The position numbers and the translations under genes were made by a program. This document shows positions 43,524 through 51,678 of a stretch of DNA of 64,000 bases, piece after piece; position 1 is the first letter of the stretch; the number at the start of each line of letters is the position of its first letter. The stretch is from Acetobacter garciniae (lineage in GTDB: Bacteria; Pseudomonadota; Alphaproteobacteria; Acetobacterales; Acetobacteraceae), in NCBI RefSeq assembly GCF_017377735.1, contig NZ_JAFVMH010000001.1, positions 310,001-374,000 of the forward strand, written 5' to 3'. Under the pieces are notes generated by a model that worked only from the letters and a program-made list of their open reading frames with translations, was not told the origin of the DNA and searched no databases.

Positions 43524-45032
43524 ATGGCAGTGACGGTAAAGGGAGCGGATATGCAGCGTCGGTCAGCAGTGGTGGACCTTGGGTCCAATTCGGTACGGCT
43601 TGTGGTGTTCGAAGGCGTGTCGCGCAATCCGATGCCCATTTTCAATGAAAAGGCCGTGCTGCGCCTGGGGCGGGGGCTGACCGCGACGGGTCGCCTGAAC
43701 GAGGAAGGTGTTGGCATGGCCGTGGAAGTGCTCAGCCGCTTTCATGCCATTGCCACGGCGATGCAGGCCGAGCCGTTCGAAATCCTGGCCACCGCCGCCG
43801 TGCGGGACGCGGCTAACGGCCCCGCCTTTGTCGAAATGCTACGGCGCACCATGCCGGGCGTGAGCGTGCGCATTCTTTCGGGCAAGGAAGAGGCCGATCA
43901 TTCCGCCATCGGCGTCATGTGCGGCATTCCCGGGGCCGAGGGCGTGGTGGCGGATGTGGGTGGGGGCTCGCTCGAACTCATCCACCTCAGCGCCAAGGGG
44001 CGGCACGACGTCACGACCCTGCCGTTGGGCATGATCCGGCTGTCCGACCGGGCAGAAGGCGATCTGGCTCGCGCCCGCCAACTGGCGGACGAGGATATCG
44101 GCAAGGTGAAGTGGCTGACCTGCATGCAGGGCAGCACGCTGTACCTGGTGGGGGGCGCGTTCCGGGCCCTGGCCAGGCTGGATATCGCGCGCAAGCAGTA
44201 TCCGCTCAATATCGTACATTACTATACGCTTGAGGCCAGGGACGCGCAGGAGATGACATCGTGGCTGCTGGATACGCCGCGCCGCGCCCTTGAACGCCTG
44301 CCCGGCGCACCGCGCAAAAGGCTGGACGACGTTCCTTTTGCCGCCACCGTCCTGCGGCGGCTTGTCCGCAAGGTCCAGCCCGACAGGGTCGTGTTCTGCG
44401 TCGATGGCCTGCGCGAAGGGTGGTACATGCTCAACGTCGCCCCCGACCGCCTGGCCGAAGACCCGATGGAAACTGTCGCGCGCGAGATGTGCGACCGGCT
44501 GGGTCGCAGCAGCACGCTGCCCGCCGTCCTGCGCGACTGGACGGACTGCCTCAACCCCGCCGAGAGCAGTCGCGAACGCTACCTGCGCGGCATTGCCTGC
44601 TACCTGTCCGACATCGGCAGCCATGACCACCCCGAATACAGGGCCGAGCAGACCTACTGGCGCGTGCTGCGCGTGCAGGGGGCGGGGTTCGACCATCAGG
44701 CCCGGGCCTGGCTGTCGCTCGCCCTGGCGGTGCGGTATTCGGCGGAACTTTCAGCCCCGTTCCTTGGCACGTCCCGCCTGTTGCTGGGCGAGGCCCAATG
44801 GCGCAGTGCGGTGGCCGTGGGGCTGGCGCTGCGGCTGGCCTATTCCCTTTCCGGCGGGGCAGGCATCCTGCTCGACGGCACGTCCCTTGCGTGGCAGGGG
44901 ACCGAACTGGTGCTGACGCTGACATCCGCCCGGGTGGCGGTCAAGGGCGAGGGCGTGCGGCGCGGCCTGGAACGGCTGGGCCAGGCGCTGGACGTGCCCA
45001 CACGCTTTGCCGTGGACCTGCCGGACCGCTAA
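43524..45032 (+). CDS. ppx: Exopolyphosphatase (Ppx/GppA family)
   Basis: Removes terminal phosphate from polyphosphate, or pppGpp gamma phosphate in GppA members; about 502 residues. Actin-like ATPase fold: SAVVDLGSNSVRLVVFEG (phosphate 1), the LRLGRGL and LATAAVRDAANGPAFV motifs, ISGKEEA-like ILSGKEEADHSAIG, VVADVGGGSLELIHL (phosphate 2) and TLPLGMIRLSDRA. An HD-like C-terminal half (AYLVSDIGSHDHPEYR-type segment CYLSDIGSHDHPEYRAEQTYW) is present. Start could also be the ATG 27 bp later (MQRRSAV). It follows ppk1 by about 90 bp, suggesting co-expression. Confidence 0.92.
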   Translation: MAVTVKGADMQRRSAVVDLGSNSVRLVVFEGVSRNPMPIFNEKAVLRLGRGLTATGRLNEEGVGMAVEVLSRFHAIATAMQAEPFEILATAAVRDAANGPAFVEMLRRTMPGVSVRILSGKEEADHSAIGVMCGIPGAEGVVADVGGGSLELIHLSAKGRHDVTTLPLGMIRLSDRAEGDLARARQLADEDIGKVKWLTCMQGSTLYLVGGAFRALARLDIARKQYPLNIVHYYTLEARDAQEMTSWLLDTPRRALERLPGAPRKRLDDVPFAATVLRRLVRKVQPDRVVFCVDGLREGWYMLNVAPDRLAEDPMETVAREMCDRLGRSSTLPAVLRDWTDCLNPAESSRERYLRGIACYLSDIGSHDHPEYRAEQTYWRVLRVQGAGFDHQARAWLSLALAVRYSAELSAPFLGTSRLLLGEAQWRSAVAVGLALRLAYSLSGGAGILLDGTSLAWQGTELVLTLTSARVAVKGEGVRRGLERLGQALDVPTRFAVDLPDR

Positions 45033-45419
45033 AACCACGCCCACCCGGCTGCGCGAACAGCGCCCCCATGGCGCGTGCCGGCGGGCAGGGAGCTTATGGC
45101 CGGCGTCCCTTTTCAATGAGCGGGCACCACGCGCACCCGTAATCGGGTGCGAAACCTTTGGCGCATGCATGGTGTTTTCTGGTGGTGCCCCCATGTCACA
45201 GGCCCGCGTGAAGGGCAGCCTCCCGGTGCGCAAGGCTGGACATTGCGGGCGGTTGTGGGCAGGTTAGGGGCAAGAGACATCTCCTGTTCGGCAGGTGGGG
45301 TCCATGTTCGGGTCTGTCCGCAGGTGCGTGGGCCCGGCGGGATATGACCAGCAACCACTGGGACTCATTGCGTGGCTTCTGAAGAGATCGTTGACCCCAC
45401 AATCCGGAACGAGACATCC
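45033..45419. other. 387-bp region before the MCE transport operon
   Basis: Carries the 3' region of ppx and the presumed promoter of the sensor-transport operon. I see no gene on either strand; a long minus-strand open frame crossing it is the antisense of the following gene. One hairpin lies at 45132-45151. Confidence 0.5.
45132..45151 (+). terminator. Perfect 8-bp hairpin after ppx
   Basis: CGCACCCG and CGGGTGCG pair around TAAT. No clear T-run follows (AAACCTTT), so it is a possible terminator or regulatory palindrome. Confidence 0.35.
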
Positions 45420-47693
45420 ATGCGGCGGGTGCTGTTGCACCTGATGCTGCCTTTCTTTCTGACCGTCCTGGCCGTGGTGGCCATTGCGTGGGTGGGCTAC
45501 ACCTCCTACCGGACAACCCAGGCAGGCGTTTCGCGGCTGACGCATGAACTGCTCGAAGCCGTGCAGCTTAATATCGGCCAGGAAGTGGCGGATTACATCA
45601 TGCCCGCCGTCACCGGCAACCAGGTTGCCAGCGGCATGATCGCCCATGCCCCCGTCCAGGTGCAGGACAGGGTTTTCTATGCCTACGCCAGCACGGTGCT
45701 GCGCGAGGCACCGCAGCTCCAGTCCTTTTACCTGGCGGACGAGCAGGGCAGCTTCATGCTGGTGACGCGCGGCACCCAGAAAGGGCTGCTGGATCGCGTG
45801 CGCCTGGTCAGCAAGGGGACAAGCCGCGTCTTTCACCACGAACTGTATGACGAACACGACACCAAGGTGAAGGAGTGGGATGCCGACGCCAAGGATTACG
45901 ACCCCCGCACCCGGCCCTGGTATGCCGATACCAATGGTGTCAACGGCATAAAATGGACCCAGCCGTTCCTCTTCCCCGATGATGGCCAGTTCGTCATGAC
46001 CAGTTCCGTCCGCTTCAAGGGTGGGGACGGCCATACACTGGTGTTCGCGGCGAATATTTCGCTCAACCAGCTCAGCGCGTATCTGGAAAAAATCAAGATC
46101 GGCAATTCCGGCAGCGCCATGATCGTGGACAGCAAGGGCCGTATCATGGCGGGGCGGAACCTGACGCAGCAGGCCAGGGCCGCGGGGTGGAACCCCGACA
46201 AGATGGTGATCAATCCCAAGGACGAACCGGTTTTCTCCCTTGGTTACGATCATTACCGCGTGCGGGGCTTTGGCCCGCACAATGTCACGACCAATGGCCA
46301 GCACTACATTACCATGGCCTCGGCCCTGCCGCGCTATTCGGAAGGCTGGGTGCTGCTGATTGCTGTGCCCGCGCAGGATTTCGCAAGCTTTGGCCGCCAG
46401 AGCAGTCGGCAGAGCCTTCAGTTCGCGGGCATTATCGTCGTGTTCTCGATATTCGTGGGCGGGCTGTTCATAAGGCAGGTGCGCCGGACGGAACGCGGCA
46501 CGCGCCAACTGGCCACGCAGCAGGCCCAGATCACGCTGGAAAGTGCCGCCGTGCGGCAGGTGGCCATGGCCCCGCAACTGTTCGACCCGTCGGTGGAACC
46601 GCTGGTGCTGACAACCCAGCTTGCCCGCGTAACCCAGGCCCGGCGCGCCAGCCTGTGGCGTTTCCTGCATGACGGGGCGGCCATGGTCTGCGAAGAATCC
46701 TATGATCTCACGCAGGATATCCATACCGGCGGCTTTGAAATGGGTGGCCCGGAACTGGCCAAGTTTTTCGCAGCCATCAACGAGGGCGCGCCCTTCACGG
46801 TCGGCACCGCCGCCGCCGATGAACGGACGGCCGCCTTCGAACGGCTGGTCATGCGCGAGATCGGCACGCGCACCCTGGCGGTCTATCCCGTATCCGGGCC
46901 CAAGGGCGTGCTGGGCATGATCGCCCTGGAAGACCCCACCCTGCTGCCGCACCTGCAATATTTCCTGGACCTGACGACCAACATCGCGGGCACGCGCTTT
47001 GCGGCCCAGCAGGTTCTGGAACAGCATGCCGCACAGGCGCCGGCCGGTCAGGCGCCCGATCGCCCACCCCCGGCAGCCCTTGCCCCGGTGCTGACCGACA
47101 ACATGCTGATGCACGTGCCCGAGCTTGAGACATTGCAGGGCGCAAGCATCTATTCCTCCGTGGCCGTGCTGGTCATCACCTTCTCCGACCCGGTGGTGGA
47201 GGGCGAGCAGGAGGTGACGGCCCTTATCACCCTGATCAACCAGCTGGCGATGGATGTGCAGGCCATCGCGGCGGAAGAGCAGCTTTTCGCGGTCGAGGTG
47301 GCGGGCCACCGCATGATCTGCATGGCGGGCTGCACCGCCGCCCCCGACCCTGGTGCCCTGAGCCGCGTTGCAGATGCGGCATTGAGAATGCGCGAGACCT
47401 TCATGGCAGCCCTGGCTGCCGCCGACCTCGAACCCGTATTCACCATGGGGATCGACTACGGCACGGCTTTCGGCGGTGCGGTGGGGCAGAGCCCCAAGGT
47501 CTTCAACCTGTGGGGGCAGACTGTCTCCCTGGCCGAACTCATGGCCGAAGGGGCATCCGACCCGGGGGTTATCCAGGTGACGGAGCGCGTCTATGCCGCC
47601 CTGCGTGACCGCTACCTGTTCCGCAGCCGGGGTGCGTTCTTCGCGCCGCATCTGGGGCTTGGGCGGGCCTACACGCTGGCGGCACGCCGATGA
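45420..47693 (+). CDS. dCache-GAF sensor with a degenerate class III nucleotide cyclase domain
   Basis: Membrane sensor of about 757 residues. TM1 (about 5-28) and TM2 (about 345-365, LQFAGIIVVFSIFVGGLFI) bracket a periplasmic dCache domain with the typical YDPRTRPWYADTNG signature. A GAF-like region (about 395-540) follows, then a cyclase homology domain (about 581-757). The domain aligns to class III cyclases up to FTMGIDYGTAFGG and VIQVTERVYAALRDRYLFRSRG. However, both metal Asp positions read Thr and His (LVITF, AGHRM), and LWGQTVSLAELM replaces the LWGDxVNxAxRM block (Asp, Asn, Arg all lost). No cyclase activity is expected. A GTG 48 bp upstream is an alternative start. The stop overlaps mlaE by 4 bp, implying a sensor role for lipid transport. 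Confidence 0.85.
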   Translation: MRRVLLHLMLPFFLTVLAVVAIAWVGYTSYRTTQAGVSRLTHELLEAVQLNIGQEVADYIMPAVTGNQVASGMIAHAPVQVQDRVFYAYASTVLREAPQLQSFYLADEQGSFMLVTRGTQKGLLDRVRLVSKGTSRVFHHELYDEHDTKVKEWDADAKDYDPRTRPWYADTNGVNGIKWTQPFLFPDDGQFVMTSSVRFKGGDGHTLVFAANISLNQLSAYLEKIKIGNSGSAMIVDSKGRIMAGRNLTQQARAAGWNPDKMVINPKDEPVFSLGYDHYRVRGFGPHNVTTNGQHYITMASALPRYSEGWVLLIAVPAQDFASFGRQSSRQSLQFAGIIVVFSIFVGGLFIRQVRRTERGTRQLATQQAQITLESAAVRQVAMAPQLFDPSVEPLVLTTQLARVTQARRASLWRFLHDGAAMVCEESYDLTQDIHTGGFEMGGPELAKFFAAINEGAPFTVGTAAADERTAAFERLVMREIGTRTLAVYPVSGPKGVLGMIALEDPTLLPHLQYFLDLTTNIAGTRFAAQQVLEQHAAQAPAGQAPDRPPPAALAPVLTDNMLMHVPELETLQGASIYSSVAVLVITFSDPVVEGEQEVTALITLINQLAMDVQAIAAEEQLFAVEVAGHRMICMAGCTAAPDPGALSRVADAALRMRETFMAALAAADLEPVFTMGIDYGTAFGGAVGQSPKVFNLWGQTVSLAELMAEGASDPGVIQVTERVYAALRDRYLFRSRGAFFAPHLGLGRAYTLAARR

Positions 47694-48598
47694 GCGAGCA
47701 CCTGCCCCCCGAACCCGAAGCGGACAACGAAAGCCAGGAACACCGGCTCATGCCCGATGCGCATGACCCCCTTGTGGCAGGCCGGCGCGCACGCAGGGTG
47801 TCGGTGCTGGAATGGGGGCAGCGCAAGCTGGCCTGGATCGGGCGGCTGACACGCCGGCAGGCCCGTTTCATGCTGATCATGCTGGGTGCGTCATGGGGCG
47901 TGATCTACGAAAGCTTTCGCGCCCATTCCTGGCGGCGGACGGTGCGGTACGAATTTGTCAGCACCATGAACAGCATTATCCGTGGCGGCCTGGTGGCTAC
48001 CCTGTTCGCCGGGGTGCTGACCGGGCTGGCCGCCGTGTCGCAGGTCATTTACTGGCTGGGTCTGACGGGTCTTGCCAAAATGACCGGATCGATCCTGATC
48101 AACGTGGTGGTGCGCGAAATCGCCCCCATTCTGGTGGGGGTGCTGCTGCTGGGGCGCAACGGCATGCTGTCCACGACCGAGCTGGGGCTTCTGACCATCG
48201 GCGGGGAAATCCGCTCCATGCAGGCGGTGGGGGTGGACCCGTTTCTGCTGCTGGTCATGCCGCGCACGCTGGCCTTTACGGTGGCGGGCTTTACGCTGGG
48301 CATCCTGTTTTCGTTCGCATCCCTTGTCACCGGCTATGTCATGAGCCGTATCAGCGGCGTGATCACCAACCCCGTCTGGACCTTTTTCGATGACGTGGTG
48401 ACAGCCATGTCCGGGGCCGATTACGTGGTCATTCCGCTCAAGTTCATTACGGTGGGCTTTGTCGTGGGGCTGGGCGGCTGCCTGACCGGGCTGACCGCCA
48501 CCAATACGGATACGCTGCGCTCCCTGTTGCCGCGCGGGTTTTCCCGCGGGATGCTGATCGTCATGGTGGTCAGCGTTCTGTTCAGTCTGGAACTGTAA
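47690..48598 (+). CDS. mlaE: MlaE-family ABC transporter permease
   Basis: Inner-membrane permease of MCE-type lipid transporters; 302 residues. A hydrophilic N-terminal tail (1-45) precedes an interface helix and five membrane helices. Family motifs: TMNSIIRGGLVATLFAGVLTGLAAVSQ, VVVREIAPILVGVLLLGRNG, ELGLLTIGGEIRSMQAVGVDPFLLLVMPR (coupling helix, conserved E(I/L)..M...EIDA-type block), GYVMSRISGV and VPLKF-type VIPLKFITVGFVVGLGGCLTGL. This protein looks intact. It starts inside the sensor gene and ends one base into the next gene, so it is tightly coupled to both. Confidence 0.92.
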   Translation: MSEHLPPEPEADNESQEHRLMPDAHDPLVAGRRARRVSVLEWGQRKLAWIGRLTRRQARFMLIMLGASWGVIYESFRAHSWRRTVRYEFVSTMNSIIRGGLVATLFAGVLTGLAAVSQVIYWLGLTGLAKMTGSILINVVVREIAPILVGVLLLGRNGMLSTTELGLLTIGGEIRSMQAVGVDPFLLLVMPRTLAFTVAGFTLGILFSFASLVTGYVMSRISGVITNPVWTFFDDVVTAMSGADYVVIPLKFITVGFVVGLGGCLTGLTATNTDTLRSLLPRGFSRGMLIVMVVSVLFSLEL

Positions 48599-49299
48599 TG
48601 GAAACCTATTCTTCCGGCCCTCTTCTGGAACTGAACAAGGCCATTCCCTCCTTCGAGGAAAGCGGGCTCCCGCCCTTGCCCTTCAGCATGAAGCTGATGC
48701 CCGGCGACTGCGTGGTGGTGGAGGTGCGCGATGCGGCGCGCGCGACCATGTTCGCCGATATCTGCAGCGGCCTTGTCCCGCTCGACGGCGGCAATGTCTC
48801 GTTCATGGGGCTGGACTGGACCCAGATGAAGGACCGCGCGCTGAACGCGCTGCGCGGGCGGATCGGGCGGATCACGCGCCGGGCAAGCTGGCCGGAATTC
48901 GTGCCCACCCATATCGCCATCATGCTCCAGCAGCTTCACCACACCACCCGCCCGCAGGACGACCTGTTGCAGGAAGCCGCGCGCCTGGCGGAATGGTTCG
49001 GCCTGCCCGGCCTGCCCACGCTCAGCCCAGCACTCCTGTCCGATACGGATCTGTGCCGTGCGGCCTGCGTGCGGGCGTTTCTGGGGCGGCCCCACCTGCT
49101 CCTGCTCGAGGACCCGCTCGAGGGTGGCCCGCAGGAACTGGCCAACCCCTTCCTGGGTGCGATTACCGAGGCGCGGGACCGGGGTGCGGGTGTGATCTGG
49201 CTGGTACGTGGCAATGCCGTCTGGCAGCGTTACCGCCAGGGTATTACGGCAAGCTGGCGGCTTGCCGATGACGGTCTAGCAGCAGTACGGATGGCGTAA
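48598..49299 (+). CDS. MlaF-position ABC ATPase homologue lacking catalytic motifs
   Basis: Protein of 233 residues with the overall layout of an ABC nucleotide-binding domain: GDCVVVEV strand, MFADICSGLVPLDGGNVSFMGLDW, a helical subdomain, ACVRAFLGRPHLLLLEDPLEG and a late GVIWLVRGNAVW. The motifs themselves are lost. The Walker A loop GxxGxGK(S/T) reads VRDAARATM (43-51), the signature LSGGQ reads LSDTD (147-151), Walker B LLLLDEP reads LLLLEDP, and the switch His in SHD is replaced by RGN (LVRGN 202-206). The Q loop is not evident. The reading frame is continuous and third-position GC is normal, so it is not a pseudogene. It may be a structural partner or a regulatory subunit; an ATPase elsewhere could substitute. 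Confidence 0.8.
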   Translation: METYSSGPLLELNKAIPSFEESGLPPLPFSMKLMPGDCVVVEVRDAARATMFADICSGLVPLDGGNVSFMGLDWTQMKDRALNALRGRIGRITRRASWPEFVPTHIAIMLQQLHHTTRPQDDLLQEAARLAEWFGLPGLPTLSPALLSDTDLCRAACVRAFLGRPHLLLLEDPLEGGPQELANPFLGAITEARDRGAGVIWLVRGNAVWQRYRQGITASWRLADDGLAAVRMA

Positions 49300-50249
49300 T
49301 GTTTCAGCTCCGCTTAAGACAGAAGGTCAAGCCACTTATCTTCCTGCGCTATGCGGATGAATGGGTGGGGTTTCTCGTTCTCCTCAGCGTCGCCATTTTT
49401 GTGGGATCTGTGGTGGAGGCGGGTGTGCTGCGCGACTGGCTGACACCGCCCGCCCGGCTGCAGGTGGTGCTGCCGGCATCAGGCGTGGGCGGGCTGACCG
49501 TGGGGGGGGATGTCCAGCTCATGGGGGCGCATGCGGGCACCATTCGCGCCATCAAGCTCAACCCGTCGGGCAACATGTACGCCAATGTCGACCTGGACCC
49601 GCAGGCCAAGCCCTTCATCCGGCGCGACAGCACGGCCCTTATCCGCAAGCAGCTGATCGTCACCGGCGCGTCCTACCTCGACCTCAGCCGTGGCTCGGGT
49701 GAGCCCATGGACTGGACCTATGCGGTTATTTCCGCCTCCCCTGCACCCAACCCGGCGGACCAGATCACCGCCACGCTGAACAGCATCCAGGCCGAGATCA
49801 TGCCTGCACTGGCCAGCGCGCGACACATGATGGCCCAGCTCGATTCCACCATTACCGACATGCATGCGGGCAAGGGCACGGTGGGCCAGCTCATGACCAA
49901 TGACCAGCTTATCAGACGGTCCGAGGCGGTCATTGCCTCGCTCGATGACGTGATAAACCGTCTCAAACCCATCGAGCAGCAGATTTCCGGCGTCATGAAG
50001 AAAACGGATGCGACAATGGGCAACCTGAAATCCGCCTCCAACGACCTCAAGGGGGCGACGCCGCATCTGGGCGGGATCGCGGCCAATGTGGAAGCGGGCA
50101 CCGCCGATCTTCCGGCCCTGCTGGCCCAGGCCCAGACCACGCTGTACGGGCTGGAAAAACTGACGGACCAGTTGCGGGGCATGTGGCTTTTGGGCGGTCA
50201 GAAGGTCACGCGCCACAAGCGTCTCGCACCCGAGCAGGTGCGGCCATGA
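49299..50249 (+). CDS. mlaD: MlaD/MCE domain lipid-binding protein
   Basis: Inner-membrane anchored MCE protein of 316 residues that forms the hexameric lipid channel. One TM helix (about 22-42, EWVGFLVLLSVAIFVGSVVEAGVL) precedes the MCE domain (about 50-135; QVVLPASGVGGLTVGGDVQLMGAHAGTIRAIKL, then a second YLDLSRGSGEP strand). A long C-terminal helical tail (about 150-300) holds NxIQxEIMPAL and a coiled-coil region with SDLK-type repeats that probably spans the periplasm. It starts on the last base of the upstream stop and overlaps the next gene by 4 bp. Confidence 0.92.
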   Translation: MFQLRLRQKVKPLIFLRYADEWVGFLVLLSVAIFVGSVVEAGVLRDWLTPPARLQVVLPASGVGGLTVGGDVQLMGAHAGTIRAIKLNPSGNMYANVDLDPQAKPFIRRDSTALIRKQLIVTGASYLDLSRGSGEPMDWTYAVISASPAPNPADQITATLNSIQAEIMPALASARHMMAQLDSTITDMHAGKGTVGQLMTNDQLIRRSEAVIASLDDVINRLKPIEQQISGVMKKTDATMGNLKSASNDLKGATPHLGGIAANVEAGTADLPALLAQAQTTLYGLEKLTDQLRGMWLLGGQKVTRHKRLAPEQVRP

Positions 50250-51406
50250 CGCGGCGCATGGGCAAGCAGGCCACACGCCCCGCCCATGGTCTGGCATGTG
50301 GGGGACTGTTCGACAGTGGTGCGGCACAGGGCGATCGGGCCCGCCGGCTGCTGAGCGGCAAAGGCGGGGCGGAAAGGGGTGTTGCGGATCGGGGTGCGGG
50401 CGGGCGGAGCCTGCGCGGCCTGCTGCGCGGGGCCGTGCTTGGCCTGCCCTTGCTGCTGGCGGGCTGCGGGGGTGGCGCGCAAAACCCCACCGTCCGCGAT
50501 GACGAGACCTGGGACCAGTTCATGACCGCGGGGGAGGATTCCTTCGCACTGGGGCGTTACAGTGTTGCGGCAACGCAGTACCGCAAGGCGGCCGATCTGG
50601 CGCTGGTGCGTGACAGTGCCCCCAACATTGCCGAAGCAGGGTACGATCTGGCCGTGTCGCAACTGGCGGCCAACCAGCCCGCCCAAGCCCTGGCCAGCAT
50701 AACCGCGACCCGGCAGGCCGTAGCCCTGCGCCAGGCAACCTCCATGCCGTTCCTGGACCTTGTGGAAGCCGCAGCCCGTTACCGGCTGGGGCAGTACGCG
50801 CAGGCGCAGGAACTGGCGGCCCATGTCATGGCGGCGGGCGATGGGGCTGCGGGCATGCGCGCGGCCCTGGTGGCGGGCCTTGCCGCGGACAAGCGGGGGG
50901 ATGCCACCGGGTTGAGCGAGGCCCAAGCCTATCTGGCCGGACAGGGGGCGCGGTCAAAAACGCTCTCCGCCCCGCAGCAGGCGATGCAGCAGGCCGCCCT
51001 GAGTGAAATCCAGGCCCGTGCCCTGCGTGCATCCGACCCCGCGCGGGGTCGGGCGCTGGCTGAACACGCAGCCGCGTTGCTGCGTGACAATGGGGCTTAT
51101 CGGGATATGTCGCGTGTGCTGGCGCTGGCGGCCGAACTGGCCAATGCCAGCGGGGACCAGCCGGGGGCCAAGGCGCTATGGGCGCGTGCTGCGCAAAGTG
51201 CCGCCGCCCAGAATGGCTCGTCCACCACGACGCTGCCCGCTGCCGCGTCCGAGGCGGCAATTGCCGGGTCGGCGGCTGTGGGCCAGTCCCTGGCGGCCTC
51301 CGCCGGGGCAGCGAACGCAGGCACAGGGGGCGATGCCGCCAGTTGGGGGCGTAACGCGGGTGATGTTCCCCTGCGCCCCTTCGATATGGATAACGCCACC
51401 CCGTAA
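50246..51406 (+). CDS. TPR-like lipoprotein of the MCE operon
   Basis: Lipoprotein of 386 residues with a lipobox LLLAGC (Cys74). The N-terminal 55 residues before the hydrophobic core are unusually long, basic and Gly-rich for a signal; a start nearer to GLLRGAVLG is conceivable. The mature protein is helical, Ala-rich and TPR-like: DQFMTAGEDSFALGRYSVAATQYRKAADLALV, then PNIAEAGYDLAVSQLAANQPAQALASITATRQ and AARYRLGQYAQAQELAAHVM. The tail is Ala/Ser/Gly-rich. It overlaps mlaD by 4 bp. Its place recalls PqiC or MlaA-side partners, but no homology to these is visible. Confidence 0.75.
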   Translation: MTRRMGKQATRPAHGLACGGLFDSGAAQGDRARRLLSGKGGAERGVADRGAGGRSLRGLLRGAVLGLPLLLAGCGGGAQNPTVRDDETWDQFMTAGEDSFALGRYSVAATQYRKAADLALVRDSAPNIAEAGYDLAVSQLAANQPAQALASITATRQAVALRQATSMPFLDLVEAAARYRLGQYAQAQELAAHVMAAGDGAAGMRAALVAGLAADKRGDATGLSEAQAYLAGQGARSKTLSAPQQAMQQAALSEIQARALRASDPARGRALAEHAAALLRDNGAYRDMSRVLALAAELANASGDQPGAKALWARAAQSAAAQNGSSTTTLPAAASEAAIAGSAAVGQSLAASAGAANAGTGGDAASWGRNAGDVPLRPFDMDNATP

Positions 51407-51678
51407 CGGCAATGCGCCACCATGGGCGCTGTTCTTGCCCCATAACCCCGTTTTCGCGCACCGGCTTGCGGGCGCGCGGGGTTGTGATGCCGCGCATGTT
51501 CCTGCCCACCCGGGGGCGTGCAGCCAGCGTAACCGGGTGTCCTGGCCGTACGGACCGGGCTGCGGCGAACGGGCGCAGGGGTTCCATGCAGAATTAGGCG
51601 AGCACAGGGTCCGGGCAATATGCAACAGGCTGGCTAACAGCATTGGCCTTTTGCGAGCCGATGCACGGAGCATTGGCC

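Noticed and set aside
45264..47651. 795-codon minus-strand open frame
   Set aside because: Antisense of the dCache-GAF sensor gene; no recognisable domain.
48598..49299. The ATPase homologue as a frameshifted pseudogene
   Set aside because: The frame runs full length at normal size, overlaps both neighbours by one base and keeps ABC-like layout after the altered motifs, so frameshift does not explain the losses.
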